Below, in pieces: positions 5,818 through 14,740 of a stretch of 32,435 nt of DNA. The notes below the pieces were generated by a model, which searched no databases, had not been told where the DNA came from, and worked only from the letters and a program-made list of their open reading frames with translations. Positions within the stretch are counted from its first letter, which is position 1; each line of letters opens with the position of its first letter. Source of the stretch: Micromonospora echinofusca (GTDB taxonomy: Bacteria; Actinomycetota; Actinomycetes; Mycobacteriales; Micromonosporaceae); NCBI RefSeq assembly GCF_017614955.1, contig NZ_WVUH01000032.1, forward strand, positions 1-32,435, written 5' to 3'. Both the position numbers and the translations under genes were made by a program.

Positions 5818-6621
5818 TCAGCGCCGGCGGAAGGCGGTCAACCCACCGAGCGCCTCGTCGGCGATGAAGACCGAGGAGACGCTGAGGATGGCCTCCTCGG
5901 CGTGGTCCGGGCAGGCCCACGCGCAGTCGCCCCACGAGTCGGCCAGTTTCAGCTCCGCAGGCTTCGGGCAGCCCTGCCGCCCGCCCAGCTCGCAACTGGC
6001 CGGGTGCGCCTGCTGCCGGATCACCTCGGCCGCCGCCCGCAACCGCTCGGCGAGTTCGTCGCTGCGTTCGGCCCGCTGGTCGGCGACCTGCCGCAACCGC
6101 CGTTCGTCGCGTACCGCCCGGGTGGCGGCTGACCGCAGTTCGAGGTGGTCGGCCACCATACCGGCCAGCTCGGTCAGGATGCCGGTCTGCGCGTCGGTGA
6201 CGGTACGCGGTACCCGGTCGATGACGTTGACCGTGCCGAGCCGGTGACCGTCCGGCGTCACGATCGGTGCGGCGGCGTAGAACCGGAGACCGAGTGCACC
6301 CCGGACCAGGGGATGGTCGAGGGTCCGGGGGTCGACTGCGGCGTCGGCCACCACATACGGGCCGTCGGTCAGCACCGCCGACACGCAGAGCCCCGGCTCG
6401 GCACCGATCTCGGTGACACCGTCCAGACCGTGGGCGGCAGCGAACCGGACCCGGCCCGGGTCGACGACCGTCACCGTGGCGATCGGTACCTCGAACACCC
6501 CGGCGGCGACCCGGGCGACCCGGTCGAAGGTGCCGTCCCGGGGCGCGTCCAGGATCTCGTACCGGGCGATGGCAGCGAGTCGCGCGGGCGTGCCCAGGTA
6601 CGTCGAGGGGTCGGACTGCAT
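5818..6621 (-). CDS. GAF-domain protein with four-cysteine C-terminal tail
   Basis: 267 residues. A GAF sensor domain spans roughly residues 12-165 (ARYEILDAPRDGTFDRVARV; PIATVTVVDPGRVRFAAAHG; FYAAAPIVTPDGHRLGTVNV). A charged helix, probably coiled coil, follows at about 163-204. The tail contains C210, C218, C233 and C237 (CELGGRQGC, then GDCAWACPDH), a possible metal or redox site. GAF domains bind small molecules or chromophores. There is no kinase, cyclase or HTH output domain, so it may act through protein contacts. The ATG at 6621 agrees with the usual start of family proteins that begin just before the L/I-x-x-Y-x-I-LD segment. It is followed by a convergent terminator. Confidence 0.8.
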   Translation of the reverse strand: MQSDPSTYLGTPARLAAIARYEILDAPRDGTFDRVARVAAGVFEVPIATVTVVDPGRVRFAAAHGLDGVTEIGAEPGLCVSAVLTDGPYVVADAAVDPRTLDHPLVRGALGLRFYAAAPIVTPDGHRLGTVNVIDRVPRTVTDAQTGILTELAGMVADHLELRSAATRAVRDERRLRQVADQRAERSDELAERLRAAAEVIRQQAHPASCELGGRQGCPKPAELKLADSWGDCAWACPDHAEEAILSVSSVFIADEALGGLTAFRRR

Positions 6622-6711
6622 CAGGTTCCCACAGGTGGTGATGGACCGGCAGCAACCGCCGCAGGTCGGGCGGTGTGCCGGAGGCGATGGATCTGGAACT
6701 CTACCCGGTGG

Positions 6712-7686
6712 TCAGCTTCCCGTCGGCATCCGTTGATCGGGTGGGACGGCAGTCCGCAACGGCGGCGTGGGTGTCTGCGGGTGCGGGTCGGGCACCGGCG
6801 CGGCCCGCTGGGCCGGTACCCCGGCCGGGCCGCCCGGCGTCGGCCAGACCGCTGCCGACCGGTGCCGCACGGCCGCCAGCCGGTGCCGCGCCCGTCGGTG
6901 CCGTTCGGCGTGCACGGCGGCCAGGTAGGCCCACGGGGGTACGCCGGGCGGCGGCGCGGGCCGGACCACTGCGGCGACCTCCGCCATGAGCCGCTGCGTG
7001 AGGAGGCCACGGGCCGGTTCCCGCAGTTCCGGTACCCGGACCAGGAAGTGCCGTACCGCGAGGGCCAGATCGTCGTCCAGCCCGGCGAGGTCGAGGGTGC
7101 CGGCCCAGGCGGCCAGGCCCGGCGGCATCAGCGGCATCCGTCCCCACCGCTGCGGGGAGCGTTCGTGGATGACCAGCGTGCCGGCCGCGTGGTCGCCCAG
7201 CCGCCGGCCCTGCCGGCTGACCGCCATCGCCCAGACGCTGCCGAGCCAGGTCAATGGTGGGGCGATCAGCCCCGGCCACTCGATCGCCGCGCCGACGAGC
7301 CCCCGGGTCAGCGCCTGCCGGAAGCGGATCGGACCGCCGTCGTCGCGGACCACCCGCAGCCCCAGGGCGAGCTTGCCCACCGTCCGTCCCCGGGTCAGGG
7401 TCTCCAGGGCGACCGGGTAGCCGACCACCGTCACCACGACCATGAGGATGGTGGTGGCCCGGAACAGGTCCTCGCTCGGCGTGACCAGGCCGGTCTGGCT
7501 CAGCAGCAGGATGACGATCGGGGTGGCCGTGGAGAGGGTCACGAAGATCGCGACCTGGGCGACCAGGTCGATCAGCCGGGCCAGCATCCGGGAGCCGAGC
7601 TGGGCGGTACGCAACTGGAGGTGCACGGCGTCGCCGGTGACGAACCGGGCACTCCCGTCGTGGTGTGTGGTCGCGTCGAGGGTCAC
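6712..7686 (-). CDS. RDD-family membrane protein
   Basis: 324 residues. The RDD signature is visible as RMLARLIDL near residues 33-41 and TRGRTVGKLALGLRVV followed by RDDGGP in the loop after the second hydrophobic segment. Hydrophobic spans lie at about 42-67, 78-96 and 128-155 (approximate). The C-terminal third is soluble, Arg/Pro-rich and ends in a proline-rich tail. The biochemical role of RDD proteins is mostly unknown; some have been linked to ion transport. RDD genes commonly accompany SpoIIM and MoxR/DUF58 genes in actinobacteria, as here. It is divergent from SpoIIM across 138 bp, so the two probably share a promoter region. Confidence 0.85.
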   Translation of the reverse strand: MTLDATTHHDGSARFVTGDAVHLQLRTAQLGSRMLARLIDLVAQVAIFVTLSTATPIVILLLSQTGLVTPSEDLFRATTILMVVVTVVGYPVALETLTRGRTVGKLALGLRVVRDDGGPIRFRQALTRGLVGAAIEWPGLIAPPLTWLGSVWAMAVSRQGRRLGDHAAGTLVIHERSPQRWGRMPLMPPGLAAWAGTLDLAGLDDDLALAVRHFLVRVPELREPARGLLTQRLMAEVAAVVRPAPPPGVPPWAYLAAVHAERHRRARHRLAAVRHRSAAVWPTPGGPAGVPAQRAAPVPDPHPQTPTPPLRTAVPPDQRMPTGS

Positions 7687-7824
7687 CGCGACAGTCTTCC
7701 CGACGGGTACGCTCTGCGGGATCCGCCACCGGACCGTGATCGGGATTCGCCGCCAGGCCGTGATCCGGGCCCGTACCGGCTGGGGTCACCGACCGCACCG
7801 TCGCCACCGATTTGGGGAGTCTTC

Positions 7825-8826
7825 GTGGATCTGGACGCCTTCGCCGCCGAACATGGGGCCGAATGGCGGCGGCTGGACGTGTTGACCAGCCGACCGGGGC
7901 GGAGTCTCTCCGCCGCCGAGGTCGACGAGCTGGTGGTGCTGTACCGCCGGGCGGCCACCCACCTGTCGATGGTGCAGAGCCGGTCCCCGGATCCGGAGCT
8001 GACCGCCCTGCTCACCCGCCTCGTGTTGCGGGGCCGGGCGGCGGTCAGCCCGTCCGCCGGTTTCCGCTGGTCGGGGCTGCGGGATTTCTTCGTGGTGTCG
8101 TTCCCGCTGGAGGTCTACCGGGCGGCCGGTTGGTGCACCGGCGTCGGGGCCGCGTTCGTGGCGCTCAGCGCAGTCCTGATCGCCGTGGTCGCCGGTGACC
8201 CGGCGGTGGCGCTGCGGTTCATGTCGCAGGACCAGATCGACTCCCTGGTGCAGCGCGACTTCGAGGCGTACTACAGCAGCGGCCCGGCGGAGAACTTCGG
8301 CTTCGCGGTGTGGACGAACAACGCCTGGGTCTCGGCGGTCTGCCTGGCCGCCGGGGTGATCGTCCTGCCGGTGCTCTACGTGCTGTGGCAGAACGCCCTC
8401 AACCTGGGGGTCGTCGGTGGGGTGATGGTCGGGCACGGCCGTTCCGACACCTTCTTCGGGCTGCTGCTGGTGCACGGCCTGCTGGAGCTGACCTGTGTCT
8501 TCGTCGCCGCCGGGGTGGGGCTGCGGATCGGCTGGTCGTGGCTCGCCCCGGGACCGCTGCGGACCCGGGGGGAGGCGGTCGCCACCGCCGGACGGTCCGG
8601 CGTCGCGGTCGCCCTCGGATTGGTACCGGTGCTCCTGGTCAGCGGGGTGGTGGAGGCGTTCGTGACCCCGGCGGCGCTGCCGTCGCCGGTCAAGCTCCTG
8701 CTCGGCACCCTGGTCTGGCTGGCCTTCCTCGGCTACGTGGGGGTCCTCGGCTCGGCTGCCGCCCGGGCCGGACGCAGCGCCGACGTCGACTGGCCGGACC
8801 GCGCCGCGCAACTACCCACGGTCTGA
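7825..8826 (+). CDS. SpoIIM-family (stage II sporulation protein M-like) membrane protein
   Basis: 333 residues from GTG 7825, preceded by GGGGAG. A soluble N-terminal helical part (about 1-90, including LVVLYRRAATHLSMVQS) is followed by several membrane spans. The family-typical core is FGFAVWTNNAWVSAVCLAAG, ALNLGVVGGVMVGHGRS and LLLVHGLLELTCVFVAAGVG. In Bacillus SpoIIM works in engulfment with SpoIID/SpoIIP. Actinobacterial homologs occur beside RDD and MoxR/DUF58 genes and their role is not settled. The stop codon lies inside the first copy of a 33-bp tandem repeat. In the second copy the same codon is CGA rather than TGA, so the C terminus may once have been longer. Confidence 0.85.
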   Translation: MDLDAFAAEHGAEWRRLDVLTSRPGRSLSAAEVDELVVLYRRAATHLSMVQSRSPDPELTALLTRLVLRGRAAVSPSAGFRWSGLRDFFVVSFPLEVYRAAGWCTGVGAAFVALSAVLIAVVAGDPAVALRFMSQDQIDSLVQRDFEAYYSSGPAENFGFAVWTNNAWVSAVCLAAGVIVLPVLYVLWQNALNLGVVGGVMVGHGRSDTFFGLLLVHGLLELTCVFVAAGVGLRIGWSWLAPGPLRTRGEAVATAGRSGVAVALGLVPVLLVSGVVEAFVTPAALPSPVKLLLGTLVWLAFLGYVGVLGSAAARAGRSADVDWPDRAAQLPTV

Positions 8827-8884
8827 GCCGGCCGCGCCGCGCAACTACCCACGGTCCGAGCCGCCCGCGCCGCGCAACTGCCCG
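8801..8884. repeat. 33-bp tandem repeat spanning the SpoIIM stop codon
   Basis: GCGCCGCGCAACT starts at 8801, 8834 and 8867. Copies one and two are nearly identical over the whole unit and copy three is partial. The unit is 11 codons long, so it preserves the SpoIIM frame (RAAQLPTV). The TGA of copy one corresponds to CGA in copy two. Confidence 0.85.
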
Positions 8885-8902
8885 CTGGCCGACCGGGCGC
8901 TG

Positions 8903-10270
8903 TTACAGCCGGCCGGCGGCCTTCAGACTCAGGTACCGGTCGGCCACGGCCGAGGCGAGAGTCTCCACGGGAGCCTGCACCACGTGCACCCCGTACCGGG
9001 TCAGGGCCCGCTGCACCCGGTCCAGTTCGGCGAGACTGCGTTCGGCCGCCGCCGCCACGTGCAGTTCGGCGGTACCGGCCCGATCGGCGGCGAGGACCCG
9101 CAACGACGGGTCCTGCACGGCCGCGACCAGCACGGTGTGCCGCGCCACGAGCTGCGGCAGCACCGGCAGCAGCCCCTCACCCAGGGCGCCCGGGTCCAGC
9201 GCCGTGAAGACCACCACCAGGGACCGTTTCCGGCCGGCCCGCATCAGCTCCCCGGCGACCAGCCCGAAGTCGGTCTCCACCAGGGCCGGTTGCAGACCCG
9301 CCAGGGTCCGGGTCAACCGGTCCAACTGGGTGCGTTTCGTCGCCCCGCCGACCGTGGCCCGGATCCGGGTGTCCACGGCGAGCAGGTCGACCCGGTCGTC
9401 GGCGTGTGAGGCGAGCACCGCCAGCAGCAGCGCCGCGTCGATCGCGGCGTCCAGCCGGGGCTCACCCGGCGGCGTCGCCGCCCCGGGTACCGGTACCGCA
9501 GCCACCCGGCCCGCACTGGTCCGGCCGGTGTCGATCACGCAGAGCACCCGTCGGTCCCGTTCCGGACGCCAGGTCCGCACCATCACCTGCCCGCTGCGGG
9601 CGGTACCCCGCCAGTCGATCGACCGGACGTCGTCGCCGACGACGTACTCGCGCAGCGCGTCGAACTCGGTGCCCTGACCCCGCCCCCGGGCGACGGTCTG
9701 CCCGTCGAGCACCCGCAACCGGGACAGCTTCTCCGGCAGGAACCGGCGCGAGGTGAACGGGGGCAGCGCGGTCACCGTCCACGGTGGGGTCAACCGGGCC
9801 GCCCGGCGCTGCGAGGTCTGCCGGAACGCCAGCCCCAACGGCCCGTACGACCGGATGGTGACCCGGACCGCCGGCCGGTCACCGCGCCGGGTCGGCGTCA
9901 ACCGGGTGACCACCTGCGCCGACTCGCCGGGTTCCAGGTCGACCGGATGCGCGTACGGCCCGTCCGCGCCGGCCGACGGCACCCAGGCGTCCCGGACCAG
10001 GCCGCGCAGCGTACGCAGTGAAACGTTGGTGACGGTCAGGGTGATCTCGACGCTGTCGCCGAGGCGTACCTGCCGGGGCCCGGAACGGGTCAGCTGCACC
10101 TCCCCGGCCGGGGCGGCCACCAGCCAGTCCAGCCCGGTCAGCAGCAGCACCAGCCCGGTCACCCCGGCCAGCGCCCACCACATGCCGGCCGGGGACGCCA
10201 GCAGTGCCCCGGCGGCCAGCGCCGTCCCGCCGAGCGTGCCGTACAGGGCCGGTACCCGCCAGGTCAGCAT
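8903..10270 (-). CDS. DUF58-domain protein of the MoxR operon
   Basis: 455 residues from ATG 10270, four bases after the MoxR stop. Two N-terminal hydrophobic segments (about residues 5-45) anchor it. A soluble beta-rich region follows, then the DUF58 signature [20 protein letters not shown] followed by [10 protein letters not shown] vWA-like segment comes after it ([33 protein letters not shown]). DUF58 proteins are regular partners of MoxR AAA+ ATPases and are thought to be MoxR clients or adaptors. As the last gene of the five-gene operon it converges on SpoIIM across the 33-bp repeat. Confidence 0.9.
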   Translation of the reverse strand: MLTWRVPALYGTLGGTALAAGALLASPAGMWWALAGVTGLVLLLTGLDWLVAAPAGEVQLTRSGPRQVRLGDSVEITLTVTNVSLRTLRGLVRDAWVPSAGADGPYAHPVDLEPGESAQVVTRLTPTRRGDRPAVRVTIRSYGPLGLAFRQTSQRRAARLTPPWTVTALPPFTSRRFLPEKLSRLRVLDGQTVARGRGQGTEFDALREYVVGDDVRSIDWRGTARSGQVMVRTWRPERDRRVLCVIDTGRTSAGRVAAVPVPGAATPPGEPRLDAAIDAALLLAVLASHADDRVDLLAVDTRIRATVGGATKRTQLDRLTRTLAGLQPALVETDFGLVAGELMRAGRKRSLVVVFTALDPGALGEGLLPVLPQLVARHTVLVAAVQDPSLRVLAADRAGTAELHVAAAAERSLAELDRVQRALTRYGVHVVQAPVETLASAVADRYLSLKAAGRL

Positions 10271-10274
10271 CCGG

Positions 10275-11264
10275 TCACCGGGGCGCGGGGACGGTACGCA
10301 GCAGGGCCTCCAGCACACCGTCGGCGGTGCTGCCCTCCAACGCCTCGTCGTGGCGTACCCGGATCCGGTGCCGCAGCGCCGGCCGGGCCATCGCCTTCAC
10401 GTCGTCGGGGGTGGCGTAGCTTCGCCCGGTCAGCCAGGCGTGCGCCTTCGCGGCGTTGAGTAGCGCGGTCGCGCCCCGGGGTGAGGCACCCAGCTCCAGC
10501 GACGGCGCCGACCGGGTGGCCCGGCACAGGTCCACGATGTACGCCAGCACCACGTCGGCGACCTGCACCCGGCGTACCCCCTGCCGGGCGGCGGCCAGGT
10601 CGGCGGCGGTGGCGGCGGGGCGTACCCCGGCGGCGGCCAGGTCCCGGGGGTCGAAGCCCTGGTGGTGGGCCTTCAGCACGCCGTACTCCTCGTCCCGGGT
10701 GGGCAGCGGCACGGTCAGTTTGAACAGGAACCGGTCGAGCTGCGCCTCGGGCAGCGGGTAGGTGCCCTCGTACTCCACCGGGTTCTGGGTGGCGGCGACC
10801 AGGAACGGATCGGGCAGCGGCCGGGCCGCGCCCTCGATGGTGACCTGCCGTTCCTCCATCGCCTCCAGCAGCGCCGCCTGGGTCTTCGGCGGCGTCCGGT
10901 TGATCTCGTCGGCGAGCAGCAGGTTGGTGAAGACGGGGCCCTCACGGAACTCGAACGCCGCCCGGTTGGCGTGGTAGACCAGCGAACCGGTCACGTCACC
11001 GGGCATCAGGTCCGGGGTGAACTGCAACCGCTTCGACTCCAGCGACAGGCCCGCCGCCAGGGCCCGCACCAGCAGCGTCTTGGCCACCCCCGGGACGCCC
11101 TCCAGCAGCACGTGCCCCTGGCAGAGCAGGGCGACGAGCAGGCCGGTGACCGTGTTCTCCTGCCCGACGACGGCCTTGGCCACCTCGGTGCGGAGTTGCC
11201 CGAGGGCGTGCCGGGCGGCCACCTCGGCGCTGTCCGGCTGCGGCGGGGCGACGGTTTCTGTCAC
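10275..11264 (-). CDS. MoxR-family AAA+ ATPase
   Basis: 329 residues from GTG 11264 (GGAGGAA upstream). The start overlaps the DUF4350 stop as GTGA. MoxR features in order are [20 protein letters not shown], Walker A GVPGVAKT (56-63, the family's GVAKT form), [14 protein letters not shown], Walker [10 protein letters not shown] (D119, E120), the sensor segment [20 protein letters not shown], and an arginine-finger region RFLFKL. MoxR proteins act as chaperone-like ATPases that activate or assemble partner proteins, often with vWA or DUF58 partners. Here the likely partners are encoded by the flanking DUF58, DUF4350 and DUF4129 genes. Confidence 0.95.
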   Translation of the reverse strand: MTETVAPPQPDSAEVAARHALGQLRTEVAKAVVGQENTVTGLLVALLCQGHVLLEGVPGVAKTLLVRALAAGLSLESKRLQFTPDLMPGDVTGSLVYHANRAAFEFREGPVFTNLLLADEINRTPPKTQAALLEAMEERQVTIEGAARPLPDPFLVAATQNPVEYEGTYPLPEAQLDRFLFKLTVPLPTRDEEYGVLKAHHQGFDPRDLAAAGVRPAATAADLAAARQGVRRVQVADVVLAYIVDLCRATRSAPSLELGASPRGATALLNAAKAHAWLTGRSYATPDDVKAMARPALRHRIRVRHDEALEGSTADGVLEALLRTVPAPR

Positions 11265-12514
11265 GGCGTTCCTCCAGGATCGACCGACCCGTCCGGTCGG
11301 GGTGCGGTCCGTTCGACGGCAGCGGCCAGGGCGTCCAGCCCGGCCACCGCCGAGATCAGTTCGTCGTCGTCGGTCGGCGGATCGGGGTGCAGCACCGCCC
11401 GGACCTGCTCGACCGGTACGCCGAGGCGGGCGGCGACCGCTGCGGCGAGAGCCGAGTCGTCGGGCAGGACACCGGTCGGGTCGAGGCGGTGGGTGATCCG
11501 CCGGACCGCCGCCGCGCGCAGCGCGTCGAGGGTAACGGCGCGGGCCCGACCGCGCTGGTAGAGCCGCCCCCAACCGACGACCAGTTCGGTGGCGGGGACC
11601 GCCACGGGCAGCGGTTCGGCCACCGGCGGCCCGAGCCGCCGGCCCCGGACCACCACGACCAGCACCGCCAGGACACCGAGCAGGACCAGTCCGGCCCAGA
11701 GTGCCGGCGGGAACGCCGACCACATCGGGTTGCTGCCGCCGGCGGTGCGGTCCGGCTGCCGGTACTCGGGCGCCGGTGGCGGCGGCATGCTGGGCCGGGG
11801 CTCGGGCCGGTGCAGGTCCACCCAGATCACCTGCCGGTCCCGGCTGAGCAGGCCCACCGCGAGGGCGCTGTTGCCGGCCTCGTCGATCCGGCTGTTGCGG
11901 AACGGGTCGGTCGCGCCGACCAGCACGAACTCGGTGCCGCGCAGGGTGTGCGCGACCAGCCCGCCGTCGTAGCAGTCCAGGACGGGCGTGGTGGAGGTTT
12001 CCGGGTCGGCGGCGTACCGGGACCGCAGCACCGCCGCGCGACCGGCGTCGACGGCCAGTTGCGCGCCGCAGCCGGGGGCGACGGTACGTGCCGCCCAGCG
12101 GGACGGTCCGGACAGGAACCCGGCGTCGAACGCGGTGTCGCCGCCCGGGCGGACCAGCACCACCCGGTTGCCCGGGTACTGCCCGGCGACCCGGTCCAGG
12201 AACCGGGGTTCGGGGTAGTCCGGCGCCGGCACGAACACCGTGGCCGGCTTACCTGCCAGCTCACCGAGGGCGGTACGCGCCGCAGCGGAACTGGTCACCA
12301 CCCGCACGGTGACCCCGGCGGCGGCGAGCCGGTCGGCGAGCAGCCGCGACCCGTCCGGCCCGGTGCCGACCGGGGAGAGCGTGCCCGGCTCGTCCAGGTC
12401 CGGTTCCTGCACGGCGTGCGTGACGCCGGTGACCAGGTAGAAGAGCACCAGCAGCAGGAACGGGACGGCGGCCCGGTGCCAGCGCCGCCAGCGCAGCGTC
12501 CGGCGGGGCGTCAC
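11261..12514 (-). CDS. DUF4350-domain membrane protein
   Basis: 417 residues from GTG 12514, overlapping the DUF4129 stop as GTGA. An N-terminal membrane segment (AAVPFLLLVLFYLVTGV, about 14-30) is followed by an extracytoplasmic DUF4350-like domain (DEPGTLSPVGTGPDGSRLLA, then VTVRVVTSSAAA, VVLVRPGGD). A second span lies near 270-292 (LWAGLVLLGVLAVLVVVVRG), followed by a cytoplasmic tail. The domain resembles glutamine-amidotransferase-like folds without an obvious catalytic site. It is a standard member of actinobacterial MoxR operons; its function is unknown. Confidence 0.85.
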   Translation of the reverse strand: MTPRRTLRWRRWHRAAVPFLLLVLFYLVTGVTHAVQEPDLDEPGTLSPVGTGPDGSRLLADRLAAAGVTVRVVTSSAAARTALGELAGKPATVFVPAPDYPEPRFLDRVAGQYPGNRVVLVRPGGDTAFDAGFLSGPSRWAARTVAPGCGAQLAVDAGRAAVLRSRYAADPETSTTPVLDCYDGGLVAHTLRGTEFVLVGATDPFRNSRIDEAGNSALAVGLLSRDRQVIWVDLHRPEPRPSMPPPPAPEYRQPDRTAGGSNPMWSAFPPALWAGLVLLGVLAVLVVVVRGRRLGPPVAEPLPVAVPATELVVGWGRLYQRGRARAVTLDALRAAAVRRITHRLDPTGVLPDDSALAAAVAARLGVPVEQVRAVLHPDPPTDDDELISAVAGLDALAAAVERTAPRPDGSVDPGGTP

Positions 12515-13161
12515 CGGGTCACCCCGACGACCGGGACGTCCAGGATGGTCCGGACCTGTTCGGCAAGTTCGCGCATGGCCCGGTCGTCGTCGGCGGTCGC
12601 CGGACGCTGGCCGTACCAGATGTCACTGAACAGCTCGGACGCGGCGCGCAGCGGGCCGGCGGTGGCCGGCCGCGCCCGGCCCGCCGCCGCAGCCAGCTCG
12701 GTCACCGTCCATCCCGGCACCGGCGCGAGGACCTGCCGCTCGACCAGGTCCCGCACGATGGCGCGCAGCCGTTCCCGGACCGCCTCGGCGTACCGGCCGG
12801 CGGCGGCGAGCTGGTCGGCGTTGAGGGCGAAGGTGCTGGCCGGCAGGTCCGGCAGCTCGTCGTCGGGCAGCGCCGGGGTGACCGTCACCGGCCTGTTCCG
12901 GCGCCGCCACGGCCAGCGCCACCGGAACCGCAGCCGACCCAGCCGGGGCCAGCCGAACCGGCGGCGCCGGTCGGCCTTGTCGGCCCGGCTGCGGGACCCC
13001 CGGAACCGCCAGGACCAGCGCCACGGCAGCCACGCCGGCCAGGAGTACCAGAGCACCGAGACCAGCCCGGTGAGCAGGAACAGCAGGAGCAGCAGGACCG
13101 GTACCCCGCCGGGGACCAGGTCGCCGAACGCGGCGATGGTCTCGTTCCAGAACCGGCTCAC
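12511..13161 (-). CDS. DUF4129-domain membrane protein
   Basis: 216 residues from GTG 13161, overlapping the stop of the upstream membrane-protein gene as GTGA. One membrane segment (GGVPVLLLLLFLLTGLVSVL, about 18-37) is followed by a very Arg/Trp-rich juxtamembrane stretch and then the DUF4129 domain, with AAAGRYAEAVRERLRAIVRD, GWTVTELAAAAG and ASELFSDIWYGQRPATADDD. DUF4129 is sometimes fused to transglutaminase-like proteins. Here it stands alone as the usual companion of MoxR/DUF58/DUF4350. Longer upstream starts are rejected because they would read through the preceding gene in another frame. Confidence 0.85.
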   Translation of the reverse strand: MSRFWNETIAAFGDLVPGGVPVLLLLLFLLTGLVSVLWYSWPAWLPWRWSWRFRGSRSRADKADRRRRFGWPRLGRLRFRWRWPWRRRNRPVTVTPALPDDELPDLPASTFALNADQLAAAGRYAEAVRERLRAIVRDLVERQVLAPVPGWTVTELAAAAGRARPATAGPLRAASELFSDIWYGQRPATADDDRAMRELAEQVRTILDVPVVGVTR

Positions 13162-13985
13162 CTGGGCACCGCCAGCACCTGGTCGGCGGTGACGCCCCGG
13201 CGGGCCGCCCGGGACAGGGCGATGTCCAGCCCTTCGGTGCGCATCCGGGTCTCCACGTGCAGGACGGTGTCCAGGCAGGCCAACGCCGGGTAGGCGACGG
13301 CGTTGACGGCCAGCCAGGCCAGCGAGGCCACCAGGTGGTCCCGGGCGGCGGTGTCGGTGTCGATCAACAGGCTCAGTGCGAACCACCCACCCAGCCCGGT
13401 GGCGAGCCGGATGACCAGCCAGGAAAGATAGCCGAGCAGCCGGATCCAACCGGCCCGCAACCCGCGACGACCGGTCAGCCGCACCGAGCGCAGCAAGGCG
13501 GCGCCGGGCCCGAGCCCGTCGATCACCACCGCCGGCACCGCGAGCCCGAGCAGCAGGTACGGCACCGGGCCGAGCACCACGGTGGTCGCGGCGAGCGCGG
13601 CCAGCACGGCGACGACCACCGCGACCACCGCGACCCGGACCGGGCGTACCCGGCGCAGCGGCGTCGCCGGTCCGAGCAGCGCCCGGGGTGCGGCGGCGGA
13701 GCTGAGCGCACCGAGTACCGCGATGATGACCGCCTCGGTGGCGAAACCGACCACCATCAGCAGGTACAACCAGCCGAGGCGGTCGATGTCGGGAAAGATC
13801 ACGTAGACCACGTCGGCGAGTTGCCGCAGCGGGAACAGCAGCGCCTGCTCCAGCAGGGCGAGCAGCAGGCCGACGCCGAGCAGCAGGGGCGCCCGGGTGC
13901 GCAGCAGGCTGGTGGCGGCGTCGAGCAGCTCACCGGTGGTCATCGGTCGCAACGGCAGGGCACCCGTGGTGGCTGGTACGCGCAA
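13158..13985 (-). CDS. Polytopic membrane protein, first gene of the MoxR operon
   Basis: 275 residues from TTG 13985, which has GGGGGA at good distance. The ATG fourteen codons further in (MTTGELLDAA) lacks a ribosome site. After the short N-terminal segment RPMTTGELLDAATSLLRTRA there are about six hydrophobic spans, including APLLLGVGLLLALLEQALLF, VRVAVVAVVVAVLAALAATT and a PYLLLGLAVPAVVIDGLGPG segment. It ends with a soluble DIALSRAARRG tail. The arrangement resembles the membrane domain found with glycerophosphodiester phosphodiesterases and similar actinobacterial proteins of unknown role. Its position at the head of the MoxR/DUF58 operon suggests a membrane platform for that complex. 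Confidence 0.75.
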   Translation of the reverse strand: MRVPATTGALPLRPMTTGELLDAATSLLRTRAPLLLGVGLLLALLEQALLFPLRQLADVVYVIFPDIDRLGWLYLLMVVGFATEAVIIAVLGALSSAAAPRALLGPATPLRRVRPVRVAVVAVVVAVLAALAATTVVLGPVPYLLLGLAVPAVVIDGLGPGAALLRSVRLTGRRGLRAGWIRLLGYLSWLVIRLATGLGGWFALSLLIDTDTAARDHLVASLAWLAVNAVAYPALACLDTVLHVETRMRTEGLDIALSRAARRGVTADQVLAVPR

Positions 13986-14161
13986 GGATCCCCCGGGGCA
14001 GTTCAGCGGTGAGCGGCCTATCCTGGCACGGCCCCGCCACCCGGCGCGACCCCGGGCAGCGGTCGCGCTGGCCGTGCCACGGCGGGTGGGTCGACCGGAA
14101 GGTCGGGGTGTGTCGTTCGGGGACTGTCGAGCTGCTGGCGTGGACGGAGCAGGTGGATTCG

Positions 14162-14692
14162 GTGGACGGCGGTGTGGCGGTGCCGGACGATGACGACTAC
14201 ACCGTGAAGTCGGTCGAAGCTTCCCGGATGGGTAAGGCGGCGGAACATCTGGTGGCCGCGTTCTGCATTCTGGCGACGCGGGGTCTGCTGAACGTCTCGA
14301 CCTCGCTGGTCGACGACGAGGGCGTCGATCTGGTCTTCCATCGCCGGGACTCGACGGCCACCCTGGCCGTACAGGTGAAGGCGCGCATGTCGGACAGCAA
14401 GCGGGTCCAGTCGGAAGGCTTCGTGGCCTTCGTGCGGGGGCAGACCTTCACGCCCCGGCACAACCTCGATCTGCTGTTCGTCGCGATCGATGTCACCCGG
14501 GGCGCGGTCATGAAAGCCTGGCTCGTGCCCAGCCTGGAATACGCGGCCACCCTGGGTGAGCCGAACAGTAAGGGACGGTACCGGTTCGCCGCTTCGATGA
14601 AGGAAGGCGCCCAGGACCGGTGGCGGCCGTACCGGTTGGAGGCGGCCGAGTTGCCGAAGGCGGTGCTGGGCCGGCTCGACTCGTTGGCCTGA
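14162..14692 (+). CDS. PD-(D/E)XK-like nuclease-fold protein
   Basis: About 176 residues if the GTG at 14162 is the start. GTG 14153 and ATG 14228 are alternatives, and the ribosome site (CGGAG at 14145-14149) does not decide cleanly. The core fits a PD-(D/E)XK layout: a helix with GKAAEHLVAAFCILATRG (codons from about 14231), an acidic DDEGVDLVF strand (about 14313-14340), then LAVQVKAR (from about 14365) supplying the xxK element. Related proteins include DUF4365-type and Holliday-junction-resolvase-like nucleases. It has no restriction-modification or phage partner nearby, so its target is unknown. It is divergent from the MoxR operon, and TATCCT near 14028 could be a -10. Confidence 0.6.
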   Translation: MDGGVAVPDDDDYTVKSVEASRMGKAAEHLVAAFCILATRGLLNVSTSLVDDEGVDLVFHRRDSTATLAVQVKARMSDSKRVQSEGFVAFVRGQTFTPRHNLDLLFVAIDVTRGAVMKAWLVPSLEYAATLGEPNSKGRYRFAASMKEGAQDRWRPYRLEAAELPKAVLGRLDSLA

Positions 14693-14728
14693 CGACCGGA
14701 GGTGCCCCACGGTGGGAAATCCGACCGG

Positions 14729-14734
14729 TAGGCT
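14729..14734 (+). promoter_or_regulatory. -10 element of a likely leaderless transcript
   Basis: TAGGCT ends six bases before the ATG at 14741 and there is no Shine-Dalgarno sequence. This is the typical arrangement of leaderless actinobacterial genes, with transcription starting at the A of ATG. Confidence 0.5.
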
Positions 14735-14740
14735 CGCAAC

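Noticed and set aside
6145..7824. Open plus-strand frame continuous with SpoIIM back to 6145
   Set aside because: It is antisense to the GAF and RDD genes with no family-like sequence. SpoIIM homology and the GGGGAG site put the start at 7825.
11387..13192. 601-codon plus-strand open frame
   Set aside because: Antisense to DUF4350/DUF4129, with a composition typical of a shadow frame.
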